A DNA stretch of 20,000 nt from Trachelipus rathkii (taxonomy: Eukaryota; Arthropoda; Malacostraca; Isopoda; Trachelipodidae), in contig JABUQX010117033.1 of NCBI GenBank assembly GCA_015478945.1, positions 1 to 20,000 of the forward strand, in the 5' to 3' direction. The notes below the pieces were generated by a model, which worked only from the letters and a program-made list of their open reading frames with translations, was not told where the DNA came from and did no database searches. This document shows, piece by piece, positions 1-10,412 of the stretch. Each line of letters starts with the position of its first letter. The stretch's first letter is position 1. The position numbers and the translations under genes were made by a program.

Positions 1-540
1 AACTTGTAGGGTCTACATATTAGAGGGATAAAGCGTTGTTACCTATTGTGTTAATGTATAGTAGTTATATATATCGGAGACTATAGATCTGGAATATAAG
101 AAGTAATTAGTATTCTAATAACGTTTATTATTAAATGTAGTTCAGATGAGACAATTAATTAATAGTAGGGCAATGCTAGTGCTGTGAGATAGAATTTGAT
201 ATAACGTGATGGAAAGACGTATTAAGAAAGTTGTGTGGTGATGATAGAATAAAGGAGGTAAAATGTAAGAGAATTACATGAAAGTACTGTTGATAACATG
301 GTTGGGATTCTATAGTGGAAAGTGAATTGACTGATAGATTCGGATCATGGTTTAAGCTCGGATGTTATAGTGGGGCTATATCGAGTGTGTTAAGGGATCA
401 ACCGACCGGACCTGGGAGTTCGAAGAAGAAAGTGGAATGAGTTCGTGATGATAATAATACGAAATTGTTCTTGAAAGAGAGATCAAATGTGTAAGTTTGC
501 AGAGGCGAGAATATAAGGTCATTAATAAGGAGTGAATTAA
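1..540. other. C-poor, G-rich noncoding block
   Basis: No gene is recognised. The + strand is strongly depleted in C: a hand count of 181-360 gives 51 G against 12 C. A and T remain roughly balanced, so this is not a simple polypurine tract. Two antisense open frames at 376-619 have no domain signature, overlap each other in different frames, and follow from the scarcity of C on this strand. The block ends in a more balanced island near 540-840. Confidence 0.6.
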
Positions 541-849
541 GGCGGGGCTTTGTATGAGGGCATGGTTGTGGCCCACCTGGCCATAGGGATTGAACCCTTA
601 CATTTAGACGATTTACCATATCGTGAGAGGATGCCGTCGCGGTCCTTCATGAAGTCATCTCTATAGGACGTTAAGATTTTTCTGTTGTGATCGCGTTTCT
701 CACTAATATAAATCGGTACTCCAGTAAGGTGGGATAGCGGTAAGGCTGAGGCTTTCCTTTCGGTAACTTTTTGTTCATATTCTTTAACTACTTTATTGCA
801 TTTCTTTTCTTTTCCGTAATGCAATGACTAATTCACGTATCACCTCTTA
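541..849. other. Compositionally balanced island, no supported gene
   Basis: This short segment separates a C-poor block on the left from a G-poor block on the right. A 95-codon antisense frame spans 537-824. It begins at TTG rather than ATG and its first methionine codon is past the middle. I recognise no domain in it, although its lysine- and glutamate-rich first half looks less like random AT-rich translation than its neighbours. I do not call it a gene. A tRNA B-box-like string lies antisense at 586-596 without a cloverleaf. Confidence 0.35.
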
Positions 850-3250
850 ACCCCTAGTCTAATTTATGGGGGCAAAGAGTGACTAGTAATAAAGAACACG
901 AAGATAAGATATAATATATCTATATATATTATACTATTATATATATATATATATATATTTATCTCATATATATTAATATTATCAATACTATTATTAACAT
1001 GTATTTCTACTATCTATCTACTACTGTGATATTATTATATATAAATCTATATATTATCTTATTATCTAATCTATATATATATATTATTATACTCTATCTC
1101 TTTTATTATTTATATATATAATTACATATATATACTACTCCTTATAATTTAATATATATTAATATATACTATATCATTTAATCATACTTATATCTATCTA
1201 TTTAATATCTAACAATATATCTATAACTACTTAATAGCATATATATCATATACTATTAAATATATATATCAATATATTTTCATTACTTAAATCCTTTCAC
1301 GTCGGTCACCAAAGACCATTAATCAAGTAATCTATTAGCTATTTTGGATATGTTTAACATTAAATTTCCGTCATTTAATGGTCATATTTTTAGGCTGAGC
1401 CTATCTAACATGAACACTTGGCACTAATTTAAATGAGATTTCTTCTCCTCTCTCAAATAATTCTAATTTGCCTCTTTAAATGCACGTTAAAAATAGGATC
1501 TAACTCGACTCTAATATATCAACTCTCAAGGGTTTAAAAATTAAATACTACTTTTCTGAACATACTTACTTACAAACTCAACTCAAGATACCATGTAATG
1601 CAATATGATAAGTGCAAATGTTAGTCTAACCTGCATCTCCATTAAATCAAAAATAAATAACGAATTAAAAAAAACATTCTGCAACTTTATTACAGTAAAT
1701 CACCAAAATTATTCTAAATCACATTGCCTCCTCACGTAAATAACAACAGGACTACTAATATTAAAGTAGACTTCATTTCCTGAAGCATATATAATATTTC
1801 AATTATTAAAGCCTCAAAAAATTCTCTTATAAACATGATTTTAAACTCACATAATAAATCTTCTTATGACTTTACTTGACAGCTATTAACGCCTTAGAAT
1901 ATTCCTTAATATATTTTCTAACTAATATTTTCTCTCTTTATGAATGTACGAAAGATTAATCATTATTTTCTATTACATTCTTATTTAACTTTTATTTACT
2001 AATCTTGCAAACTATATCTATACCCAATCCTCTTCACGCCTAATAGCCATTAATAGGTCAATTGCCTATTTCATTCAATATTAATACTAATTATTGTCTA
2101 TTATTTATCCTTACCCACTCTCTCACCACGTTTGGCACATATCTTTTTTCTCGAATTTTTCACGAGAGAGAGGCAGGATGATATAGTGGATTCGTAACGC
2201 TCCTTTCACTCCATATCTACACCCATATACCTCATGTTGAAGAAGTTCTTCGCTCACCCCTCCTCCCACGCACGTATCTCCTCGCACGACACTTCTCTGC
2301 CTTCTTATATATGTTTTGTAACAGTCTTCTATAATCATAACACCTCCTTTCCCAGCACTACATCCTTCAGTTTAATTGCAGCACGCGTTAACACATCTTA
2401 CTTGGTTCTCCCACTTTGCGCCTCATCGGTGTACTATCAAGTTCCCCTCGATAGGATGCATTCAACATCCTTAACGTTAGGACTTATACACAAAACCTCT
2501 ATATATCTCTGGCACGCTATTACACTAAGATGCGTACGAGATCTCGAAAATGCTTCTGCAAAAAGCTATTGAGCTATTACCAATCTCCTCTTTACATTAC
2601 TACAAAATAAACCCATTACCAATAAACATCCACGTATATTTTTCTGTTCCTAAACCTACACCTTAAAAATATAAAAGTGCATATTTCGGACCAAATTGTA
2701 TTTGGTTGACTTTACACCATAGAACTCTCAAATCTTGAACATTGTCATTTAGCTTCACACTCTCTGCAAAATTTCCATCTTACTTTTACTTGAGTACCTG
2801 AAAATCTATACTACACAATAATCTCAAAAATTATTATTCCTCTGTTTGCTTCAGAGACATATCAAAGTTAACAACTTACAATAATTCTCAATTTTATACT
2901 CCACAATACACATCATTTTATTATCTATGAGCTCAGCACAAGAAGTATAATTACTAACATCTCTCTTATTAATTTATATATTGATAACCCTCATATAACC
3001 TCTTCTGAAAAGGACTCTCCTAAATTAATCTGCTTTCTCCTACTCTAACATGTATCATATGTCAGTTCGCTTGCTTTTAATACCTCCCGCCTTAACAAGG
3101 AAAATAAACTAAAGTCTCATTACCTCCTAAACTTCTAAACTCATTGCTAACTTCTTCCAATAACTACTCTACACAGTCCTAAACTGTATTCCAGCCCTTA
3201 CTAATTATACTATATAACACTTACTACAACCCCTGAATCTCCACGAAAAT
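850..3250. other. Long G-poor, C-rich noncoding block
   Basis: About 2.4 kb with no recognisable gene. The + strand is depleted in G throughout: a hand count of 2941-3180 gives 18 G against 61 C, and 2581-2640 has a single G. The first part (about 898-1290) is nearly pure A/T with many TATATA strings. Open frames at 2123-2338 (antisense) and 2234-2572 (sense) overlap each other and have no family signature, so they are not annotated as genes. Confidence 0.6.
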
Positions 3251-4279
3251 GGATTGTGTGCCCTCCTCCAGTGCAGATGAAACCATAAACTCATGGAGAT
3301 TTACATAGATATGGCAAAGAAAAGTTTCAACTACTCAGTAAATAGTTTTCTAGGACTCAACGCCAACTCAAGTTCTTCTTGTGTGCCCTTATATATCTAA
3401 GACACTAACACCTTCAAACTCGCTTCGAACTAGATCAAGTCACTTCAGCCGAGATTATCGTTGTTACGTCGCACTAGGAGTAACTCCCGTCTCACGCATA
3501 ACCTCGAGGAAGCTATAGATCTTGCACTTCACGATATTAATTCATCTCTGTTCATTCACTAACACTTAATCAAATTTAAACTTCCAAAAAATCACATCAC
3601 CCATTCTTATGCCTTCTGTGCTAATTCTGTGGGCAGTAAAACTGGTCGCACTAATGTATGTGCTAGGGATTGAATATAGCAATGGGCGACATCAAGAGAC
3701 ACTCAGAAACTCACGCGTTATTTTGGGGATAGAGGTCATTAGTTAAGCGCAAGATGCAGCGTCAGGTAATCCGCACGGCTAGCAAACGTAGATGGAAATG
3801 TCACTGCACAAGATGGTTAACACTTGCAAGAAAGCTAATATGCTTAACTCGAGCATATCTAACTATCTTAATAGGTGGAAAAATGGCCACTTAATAAAGA
3901 CATCTTGGAGCGTTAGATGTATGACGTCGATCTGCGTTGCGAGACATTGTGTAACCTTGTCTTTTGTGTAAACAACAGCCAGTCTACCTTCATGCGAATG
4001 GTTATAGTTCCTGAGGGTACTTACTGGAAATGACGATAGCAGTATATCTATGTATCTAACTATATATACTATAAAAAACGAGCACAACCATAGAGCAGAA
4101 TACAGGGTACTCTGTCTTGGCATATTCTTACTTTATTCTTACGGCACAGAGACATTCTAGTTTATTGAGTGGTGTATAGATATGGGTCCAGAAGATAATA
4201 CCTCTATTCTCGTCCTAAACACCTGTCTCTGTGTTCCGTATCACGAGTATGTCACCATGTCTCTAACTGATCGCGTTTG
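3251..4279. other. Balanced-composition segment, no recognised gene
   Basis: GC skew returns to near zero between a G-poor block (left) and a C-poor block (right). An 86-codon antisense frame at 3863-4123 has a hydrophobic N-terminal third but no recognisable domain, and no splice or start context supports it. The only clear structure is the inverted repeat at 4141-4239. Confidence 0.4.
4141..4239. repeat. Inverted repeat (14-bp arms, about 69-base loop)
   Basis: The left arm ACGGCACAGAGACA (4141-4154) is the reverse complement of the right arm TGTCTCTGTG..CCGT (4224-4239), apart from two unpaired T in the right arm. The arms are separated by about 69 bases. It could be the remnant termini of a small DNA transposon or a cruciform-forming sequence. 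No target-site duplication was identified. Confidence 0.6.
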
Positions 4280-4960
4280 CACTTGAGTGCACACATAACT
4301 ATGAGTAGCATATTAGAATTGAGTATGAGGTAATTGATTAATGGATAATATCTTTACGTTGAAATATATAACAATGACTGAGAAATAGAGATGAATAAAT
4401 AATTACTGATACTAATAAATTGTATTTAGGTGATTTGCAACAGGCGTATGAATAGGTTAATAGGTAGAGAACTCTCTATGGCAGATGATATATGTAGATA
4501 TTATTATATATTAGTGTTGTTATTGTGGTTATAGATATATACTTCTATGATATGGAAATTGAAATAAGTATAGTATGACTGATATGATTGATAAGCATGT
4601 TGTAAGAAATTAATATGAGTAGGGTCGTAGGTGGATTAGGTTTTAATATTGATACCTGAGGTGAGGCAGAGAGTGTTATGTCTCTTGGTTCACTTCAATT
4701 TGTATAGTGGATGGGGTTAATGAAATGAAACATAGAGTGTGGGTGGCAGGGATATGTAGGTGACAATAGATGTTATATAGGTACTATGGAATCTTTCTGT
4801 GAGAGGTGTGTGTAGAAGTGTATATTGGATATTATGTGATTCATTATTTTTATGACTGTATATGTATTATTGAGGATTGCGAGTGGGATATCTTCGTCTA
4901 ATCTCTGTGGCGATCTGTTCGGCTGTGAGCGAGAATATGTTAGTAAATTCGTGTCACTAA
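4280..4960. other. Second C-poor, G-rich noncoding block
   Basis: No gene is recognised. A hand count of 4561-4860 gives 85 G against 19 C on the + strand, the opposite sign to 850-3250 and the same sign as 1-540. There is no visible tandem repeat or sequence identity with the first C-poor block, so the shared property appears to be composition rather than copy. Confidence 0.6.
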
Positions 4961-6943
4961 TTATATATATATATATTGTATTTAGTGTACAACCTCATTT
5001 ATTATTCAGTATTTCTAAGTAAGTAATACTTACTACTCTCACCTTCTATATATTTAAAAGTTTAGCATAAATATGTTATAATAATGTTTATATATTAGAT
5101 AGTTAGCCTGACAGTGAGGAGTTGAGGTCTTAAGATGAAACCTTAGTTAATAAGATAAGATAAGAAGAAGAATCAAGGTTCACTCCTTATCATTTGGTTA
5201 ATATAGTATGATAATCTGTTATGCATTATCTGAAATTTAGGTTTATTGTGTATATAGTGTTAGTTTGTGTAATTGACTGCCGTGGAAATAACTTTATTTC
5301 CTCTGGTAATATTTTTGCTGAGCATTTTATCGGGAATCATACTTTTTATTTGACTTAATTTGAAGAGGCAGTCTGAGCAAGTCATATGCTATTTGGAGCT
5401 TTTGCTTATAATCTGTAAACAGTAAAAGAATAGGTCTGAGCTTGCACTATGAGTAAGTTAACTGGGTATCCCTACCCCTTACCCAAATTTCTTACTATAT
5501 TCATCTTCGTCGTTATAAAATTACTAATTGGCAACTATACTGTATGAATAATGGATTGGTTTATCGTAAGGAATCTTAAAATAAAATAATTAGGTGACCG
5601 TGATTAGCTTGCGCAGACTTATAAGGTATATCATATACTCATATAACGGAAGATTTGGAGGCCTCACTTGGGTGGGGGTATTTATATGCTAGGTAAGTAT
5701 ATTACTGAGCACTTATATACCTTAATTCCTATTCAGTATGGCTTTATAATTTTCTTAGTTTATTTGTTTTTCGATTTAATATACATCGATAATATCTTCC
5801 GCATCTCTATAGCGGTACTCTTTGCTTGGAAAAAATTTTAAATATTGTTAATTAAATGGTTATACTTACGTAAGTCTCATTTATAGGATATGTACTTTCA
5901 TCATCAGAGTTAGGATATGTATGGTTACTTTTATAATGGGTATTAATAATAATTGAATAAGGCAAGCATAATGATCTATATCTACTTTCTTAGTCTATAT
6001 TTTTTGAGATATATAATTAAATAACTAATCAATCTCTTAGTTGTTTATTAAATTTAAAAGGACCAAGGTCTAATAACAAATTGTTCTATTAATTATTAAA
6101 GAAATTCTATAAATATAAAAGTCCTCATGAATGGATTATATATGGAAAACAGGAACAACATGTCCATAACATGAATGTCTTATATCTGCTTATCTATTTC
6201 AACATATCGAAATATTATATATTGCATGGAATTAAGATAAGCTCAATATGGACCCGATGTGATGAATTAAACAATGAATAACATTTTTGTCTTTTTTGTG
6301 TTAGTCAGGAGAAATAATAATACTGTTGAAACTTCATCATAGACTATAGGTCATCACTTCCTAGTGTAGTAACTAGGTGGTTATTAGACCACTATTTTAT
6401 GGATAATGACATTTCAGAATTTTACTCTGGCTCCAAGACTAACATGAGGAGCTCTTCATAAAGTGATATTGCAGAACCGTATGTAGTTTTATGTCACTTC
6501 TGAGTCGAAGACTCTTATATAGAAGAATACTTGCTTCACTGCTAGTGCGTTAATGCAATCTACTGTATCCATGGTAACACTAGAAGAAAGACAACACTAT
6601 AATCACACACACATGATGTATCATGGTTTTGAAGTTGAGGAATACTCACGGTTGGCAATACAAATTATTTTTAATATGATAGAGGGATAGAGCTGCACTA
6701 TAATTCATGTATGATCTTACGGGACACACATCACGAATACAGAAGCCTAAGTGAGTTGGTACTTTAATATGTGTGAAAGAAATTTAAATTGGTTCTCACG
6801 AGATACGAGGGTGTACCTCTAGCTGTGTACTATTATGATACATCACATATTGTGTGCATGAAAACGCTCGATACGTCACATTCGTCTATGTAAGGTGGGA
6901 TGAGTAGTGAGAGATAAGAACTTTAAAAGTACGTCTTCTGAGA
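4961..6943. other. AT-rich noncoding stretch
   Basis: I see no coding potential, RNA gene or recognisable transposon here. The stretch contains an interrupted palindrome at 5284-5301 and a C-run cluster at 5464-5484 that shares TACCCCTTACCC with the reverse complement of the G-rich arm at 9558-9578. Otherwise it is ordinary AT-rich sequence. Confidence 0.5.
5284..5301. repeat. Interrupted palindrome, 8-bp arms
   Basis: GGAAATAA (5284-5291) and TTATTTCC (5294-5301) are exact reverse complements with two bases between them. A spacing this short suits a dimeric protein-binding site or chance better than a hairpin. No function can be assigned. Confidence 0.5.
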
Positions 6944-6965
6944 GAGAGTAATATATATTACTCTC
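6944..6965. repeat. Perfect 22-bp palindrome
   Basis: The sequence reads GAGAGTAATAT followed directly by its exact reverse complement ATATTACTCTC, with no spacer. The central part is alternating AT, but the GAGAGTA/TACTCTC arms are not simple sequence. It may be a cruciform site, a dimer-binding site or chance in AT-rich DNA. Confidence 0.65.
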
Positions 6966-8843
6966 ACTCTAGAACGAGAGAATCATCTGTGCAGATGTTA
7001 GCACATAAAAGAAAAATTAACATAAAATCTTAAGATTTTCTCCACAGGTAAAATTTTAGAGTATTATTAGATTAGAGGTTATATCTTCTCCACAAAGTTT
7101 ATTAGCTTTTAATACTCGCTGATATGATGGTGTACTCTACTATTATGTATAAACTTATAATCTAGACAAAGGAGTGTTTTTGTTTGAATGATTAACTTGA
7201 CAGAAGCGAAATATTATCATTATGTATAATTTTATGGGCGAAAAAATTAAATCTGTCGAATCTCAGGACCTTTCTCATATGAGCAGAATATATAGATTTG
7301 TTGAGAAATAGGCAATGCTCCCTTTGTTCTGGGTTGGATACAATGAGCTAATGGACATTAATCTAAAAACGAGCATGAATTCTTCGCTCTTTAGGCTATA
7401 ACACAATTCAAGGGAAATTGTTTTTTCAAAAGGACCAAAATTTTATAACATTGTATCTTGGGTAACAGATACTTCATAAACTTTTCATAAATAATGGCTT
7501 TGGAGAGAATTCTAAGAAACTAAACTACCTACTAAAAAAATAAAGAATACATAGAGTACTTTAAAATAATACAAATAATTCTTAGTAAAAAAGGGTAAAA
7601 TGAATTTCAACAGTAACAGTATCGAAACTTGGATATATTGTATTTATACGGTGACTTGCGCCACTCTTCAATCCTATTTGACCTCCCTCTTCTATAAGTC
7701 TATTTGTTTGCTACTAACGGTGGCCGCTCTTATGTTTACTGAATTTGGTGGGTACGTGGACCATAGTGAAGGACCAGCATGAGTGCTGTCGAATGGTAAA
7801 GATTATGGGACTCTAGCTTGATACGAAACTAATCTGAGAGTTCTCTAATCCCAAATAAAGAGGGCACTATTGTGTGTTGTGCTAGCTGTACCTACAGAAT
7901 AAAATATGATTTATTATAGGAAGGAATAGCAAAATTTGAAGGTAGAGTACGATTTCAAATAATTATTTAGGCTCCAGCATAAATGGGAGATTAAGATGAT
8001 ATAAGCCTATCTGAGTATTTGGCTAAATTAAAATTCAATCTAAATATTTAGTCTATGATATTTAATAAGTATCAATAATAATAATAATTATTTGAAATAT
8101 ATAATACAAAGACATTTCACTAATAAATACTTTTAAGGTATTTTTCACAACTATCTTTACTAGGGGTTGTATGATATATATAGGAATTGAGAATAATATA
8201 ATTGAAAACGATGCCTTCCAATATCAATATAGGAAGAGCATCAGCGCTTGATCTGATATATAGTGTTGTGATGATATGATCGCGTACTAAACATCCTATT
8301 CACCAACTAAATCCTAATGTCAGTCCTTATTATGAGTTATTTGTAATAACTATTGTATAACTATATATAGTGCACCTCTTTCCTAGATAATAAATATAAA
8401 AATACCCTATATATATATACCTATATACTATACCCAAATAATTGCAATTTTAATGATAATTATCTATTGAGCGCAGTAGAAGCTTAATTGTTTTTATTCT
8501 TTTTTGCATTCACAATTATATATATATATATATATATATTTTCTTATAAGTGACATTATCAATTAAATGCATAGATATAGTATTGTGGTTAGTCATTTTC
8601 TTCCTGCTTAAGGGATTGCTCTTTCTTTCCTTTACACTCTTTGCGAGTTTCATCTGAATCTTTCAAGGTGGAACATATCTAAAAGTTACTGGATACCAAT
8701 ATTTGTGGTGTTTAATGTCGTCTGTACAGTGAGCTTTAGACAGCGATACAGGGTCAGTTAATCGAAAGAATACATAAGATATGGCTTTACACTCGATGAT
8801 CAGTCTGGTTCTGACTATAGTATTGGGTAAAGACATTTACTCA
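6966..8843. other. AT-rich noncoding stretch
   Basis: No gene or mobile element is recognised. A 60-codon frame beginning with ATG at 7600 is hydrophobic but has no family signature and I do not support it. A short AT dinucleotide run lies at about 8517-8540. A short similarity between 6057-6085 and 7427-7455 (both starting AAAAGGACCAA) hints at a very old duplication but cannot be extended. Confidence 0.45.
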
Positions 8844-8912
8844 ATTGCTCGTTTTGTACGGGCCCATGTAACTTATGGGTCAAAACAAGTCTTGATTAAT
8901 TTTGAGAGCAAT
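8844..8912. repeat. Imperfect hairpin, 13-base left arm split on the right
   Basis: ATTGCTC at 8844-8850 pairs with GAGCAAT at 8906-8912. The adjacent GTTTTG (8851-8856) pairs with CAAAAC (8881-8886), and CCCAT (8863-8867) pairs with ATGGG (8875-8879). The nested pairs fold into one stem with internal loops. No known RNA family is recognised. Confidence 0.5.
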
Positions 8913-9295
8913 CCATAGATTTGAAAGATTGATTATGTTGGAAAAAGTTATGTTCTAATGTCATCTTCAGCCGCGGCTAATTTAAGTTCTTTGTCACCAA
9001 AAATGTCAATTTCTGAAAACAGTTGTGAGTGTTGACTGATGCCTGGCAGCAAGCAGTCTTTTACTGATTTTCAGTATTAAATTGTTGTGTAATATTGTTT
9101 TCCTCCCATGACTGATATTATTAAGCTGGAAGAACATAATGTTGGAAACGAAGCATGATCCGTAACATGTTTTTCATATATGGGTTTCTTTTATCAGTCC
9201 TTTTGAAACACATTTCCTCTGCCTTCTGGGGGCCATCTTTTTTCATTAATTTAAATTTTCCACAGAATTAAAATTTAATAAAATTTAAGCTTCGA
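8913..9295. other. Noncoding stretch, nothing recognised
   Basis: This stretch has somewhat more balanced base composition than its surroundings. I see no open frame of note, no tRNA-like element and no repeat structure. It leads into the first of three AT-only tracts. Confidence 0.4.
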
Positions 9296-9430
9296 ATATA
9301 TTATATTATATATTTATATATAATTATTAATATATATATAATATTATATATCTATATATATATATATATATAATATATATATATATATGATATTATATAA
9401 TATATATATAATATTATATATATTTTATTA
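9296..9430. repeat. AT-only low-complexity tract 1
   Basis: About 135 bases of almost exclusively A and T with many TATATA strings. It is the first of three such tracts (also 9617-9755 and 10269-10371) that alternate with copies of a small inverted-repeat element. Confidence 0.8.
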
Positions 9431-9448
9431 GTTATTGTGAGACTCCCG

Positions 9449-9562
9449 ACCCGTGAGTGCTAGAGAATTTTTTTTAGAGTTATAAAAATAATTTTTTTTG
9501 TAAAATTTTATTTTAAAATATTTGCATTATACATAAAAATTTTATTCTCACTGTCACGGGTA
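9449..9562. mobile_element. Small inverted-repeat element, copy 1 (MITE-like)
   Basis: The segment begins ACCCGTGAGTGC (9449-9460) and ends CACTGTCACGGGTA (9549-9562). These termini are near reverse complements with a small insertion. The roughly 90-base interior is A/T-rich and resembles copy 2 at 9773-9894 in length and layout. Short length, inverted ends and lack of coding capacity fit a miniature inverted-repeat transposable element or a related palindromic repeat. No family name can be given and no target duplication is evident. Confidence 0.5.
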
Positions 9563-9578
9563 AGGGGTAGGGTAGGGG
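9558..9578 (+). other. Canonical G-quadruplex motif
   Basis: Four G runs of 3, 4, 3 and 4 bases with spacers of 3, 2 and 2 bases (GGG TAA GGGG TA GGG TA GGGG) match the standard G3+N1-7 rule. It stands out because the surrounding kilobase is very AT-rich. It lies at the right end of inverted-repeat element copy 1. Confidence 0.75.
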
Positions 9579-9582
9579 AATC

Positions 9583-9725
9583 CCTCATAGAAATACCCAT
9601 TCTGTCATGCATTTGCATATATATATATATATATATATTATATATACTATATAATATATATATATATATATATAATATATTATAATTATATTATATATAT
9701 ATATTATAATATAATATATATTTAT

Positions 9726-9759
<34 letters not shown>

Positions 9760-9785
9760 GAATGGATATTTCTACCCGTGAGTAC
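9583..9785. repeat. Inverted repeat flanking AT-only tract 2
   Basis: The reverse complement of 9587-9605 (GACAGAATGGGTATTTCTA) matches 9756-9774 on the + strand at nearly every position. Beyond it, both arms continue to a CCCGTGA string, with about 25 extra bases, including the G-run cluster, in the left arm. The arms enclose the AT-only tract, so the unit could extrude as a large cruciform. Confidence 0.6.
9617..9755. repeat. AT-only low-complexity tract 2
   Basis: About 139 bases of only A and T, mostly alternating. It forms the centre of the inverted repeat at 9583-9785. Such tracts are length-unstable and hard to assemble, so the exact length may not be reliable. Confidence 0.8.
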
Positions 9786-9894
9786 TTAATAATAATATAA
9801 TTTTTTAATGTATAAATAAATATACCATGTAAATCCGAAAATTTATACATACATTTTTTTGTATCCGCTGCTTATTTTCCGTACTCACGGGGTA
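9773..9894. mobile_element. Small inverted-repeat element, copy 2 (MITE-like)
   Basis: It begins TACCCGTGAGTAC (9773-9785) and ends GTACTCACGGGGTA (9881-9894), an exact reverse complement apart from one extra G. The interior of about 95 bases is A/T-rich and noncoding. It lies 324 bases from copy 1 in the same layout, separated from it by AT-only tract 2. It is probably a MITE-like or palindromic repeat of unknown family. Confidence 0.55.
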
Positions 9895-10268
9895 GGAGTG
9901 TACTTTATTAGAAAATATAACAATTAAAAGAATAAATGCAAAAATGCTATAGAATAAGAATTTTCAAATAAATTCATTAAAAAAAATTTGATAAAGGTGT
10001 TTTTTTTACTATGTCGATATTTTTTGTGTGCGTATCTTTAATTAATCCTTATTTTGTTATGAATTTGAACCTGTACGGCAAGTTCAGTAAAAATGGCCTG
10101 GGTTTACGATTTTATTAACGGAATTATAATAATTTAAAACTATGGCTTAAATTTAATAAATTTACATTTTATTTTATTACTGATTTTACAAATGTGTCGA
10201 TACAAATCAATATCTTTAAGTTGATTGAAACTAATCACATAAAAAGTGGGATTACTATAATGCAATTA
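9895..10268. other. AT-rich noncoding stretch
   Basis: No gene, RNA or repeat structure is recognised between inverted-repeat copy 2 and AT-only tract 3. Confidence 0.45.
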
Positions 10269-10284
10269 CAATATATATATATTA

Positions 10285-10315
<31 letters not shown>

Positions 10316-10371
10316 TATATTATATAATATATATATATATAATATATACTATTATATTATTATATATATAG
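10269..10371. repeat. AT-only low-complexity tract 3
   Basis: About 100 bases of A and T only, mainly alternating. It creates a tyrosine/isoleucine-rich open frame on the + strand that is an artefact of composition. Confidence 0.8.
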
Positions 10372-10412
10372 ATAAATCTAATTTTAAATATAGTAACTCT
10401 CGATCGTCCACC

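Noticed and set aside
586..596. Antisense GGTTCAATCCC resembling a tRNA B box
   Set aside because: No A box, anticodon arm or acceptor pairing could be found at the right distance.
537..824. 95-codon antisense open frame
   Set aside because: It begins at TTG, its first ATG is late, no domain is recognised, and two other antisense frames overlap its low end. Protein-like appearance of the first half is not enough.
2123..2572. Overlapping antisense (71 codons) and sense (112 codons) frames
   Set aside because: They lie inside a G-poor block where stop-codon statistics are distorted, have no family signature, and cannot both be genes.
3863..4123. 86-codon antisense frame with a hydrophobic segment
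   Set aside because: No domain, no initiation or splice evidence, and a length compatible with chance.
1..4960. Skewed blocks as a nuclear copy of mitochondrial DNA
   Set aside because: Strong skew suits mitochondria, but no mitochondrial gene, rRNA or tRNA is recognisable and the sign alternates too often.
6057..7455. Possible repeat pair sharing AAAAGGACCAA (6057 and 7427)
   Set aside because: Similarity fades after about 30 bases and is within what AT-rich sequence gives by chance.
7600..7782. 60-codon ATG-initiated sense frame
   Set aside because: Hydrophobic composition typical of AT-rich translation and no family match that I know.
9558..9578. Telomeric repeat array
   Set aside because: Only a few irregular GGGTA-like units within 21 bases and no insect TTAGG array.
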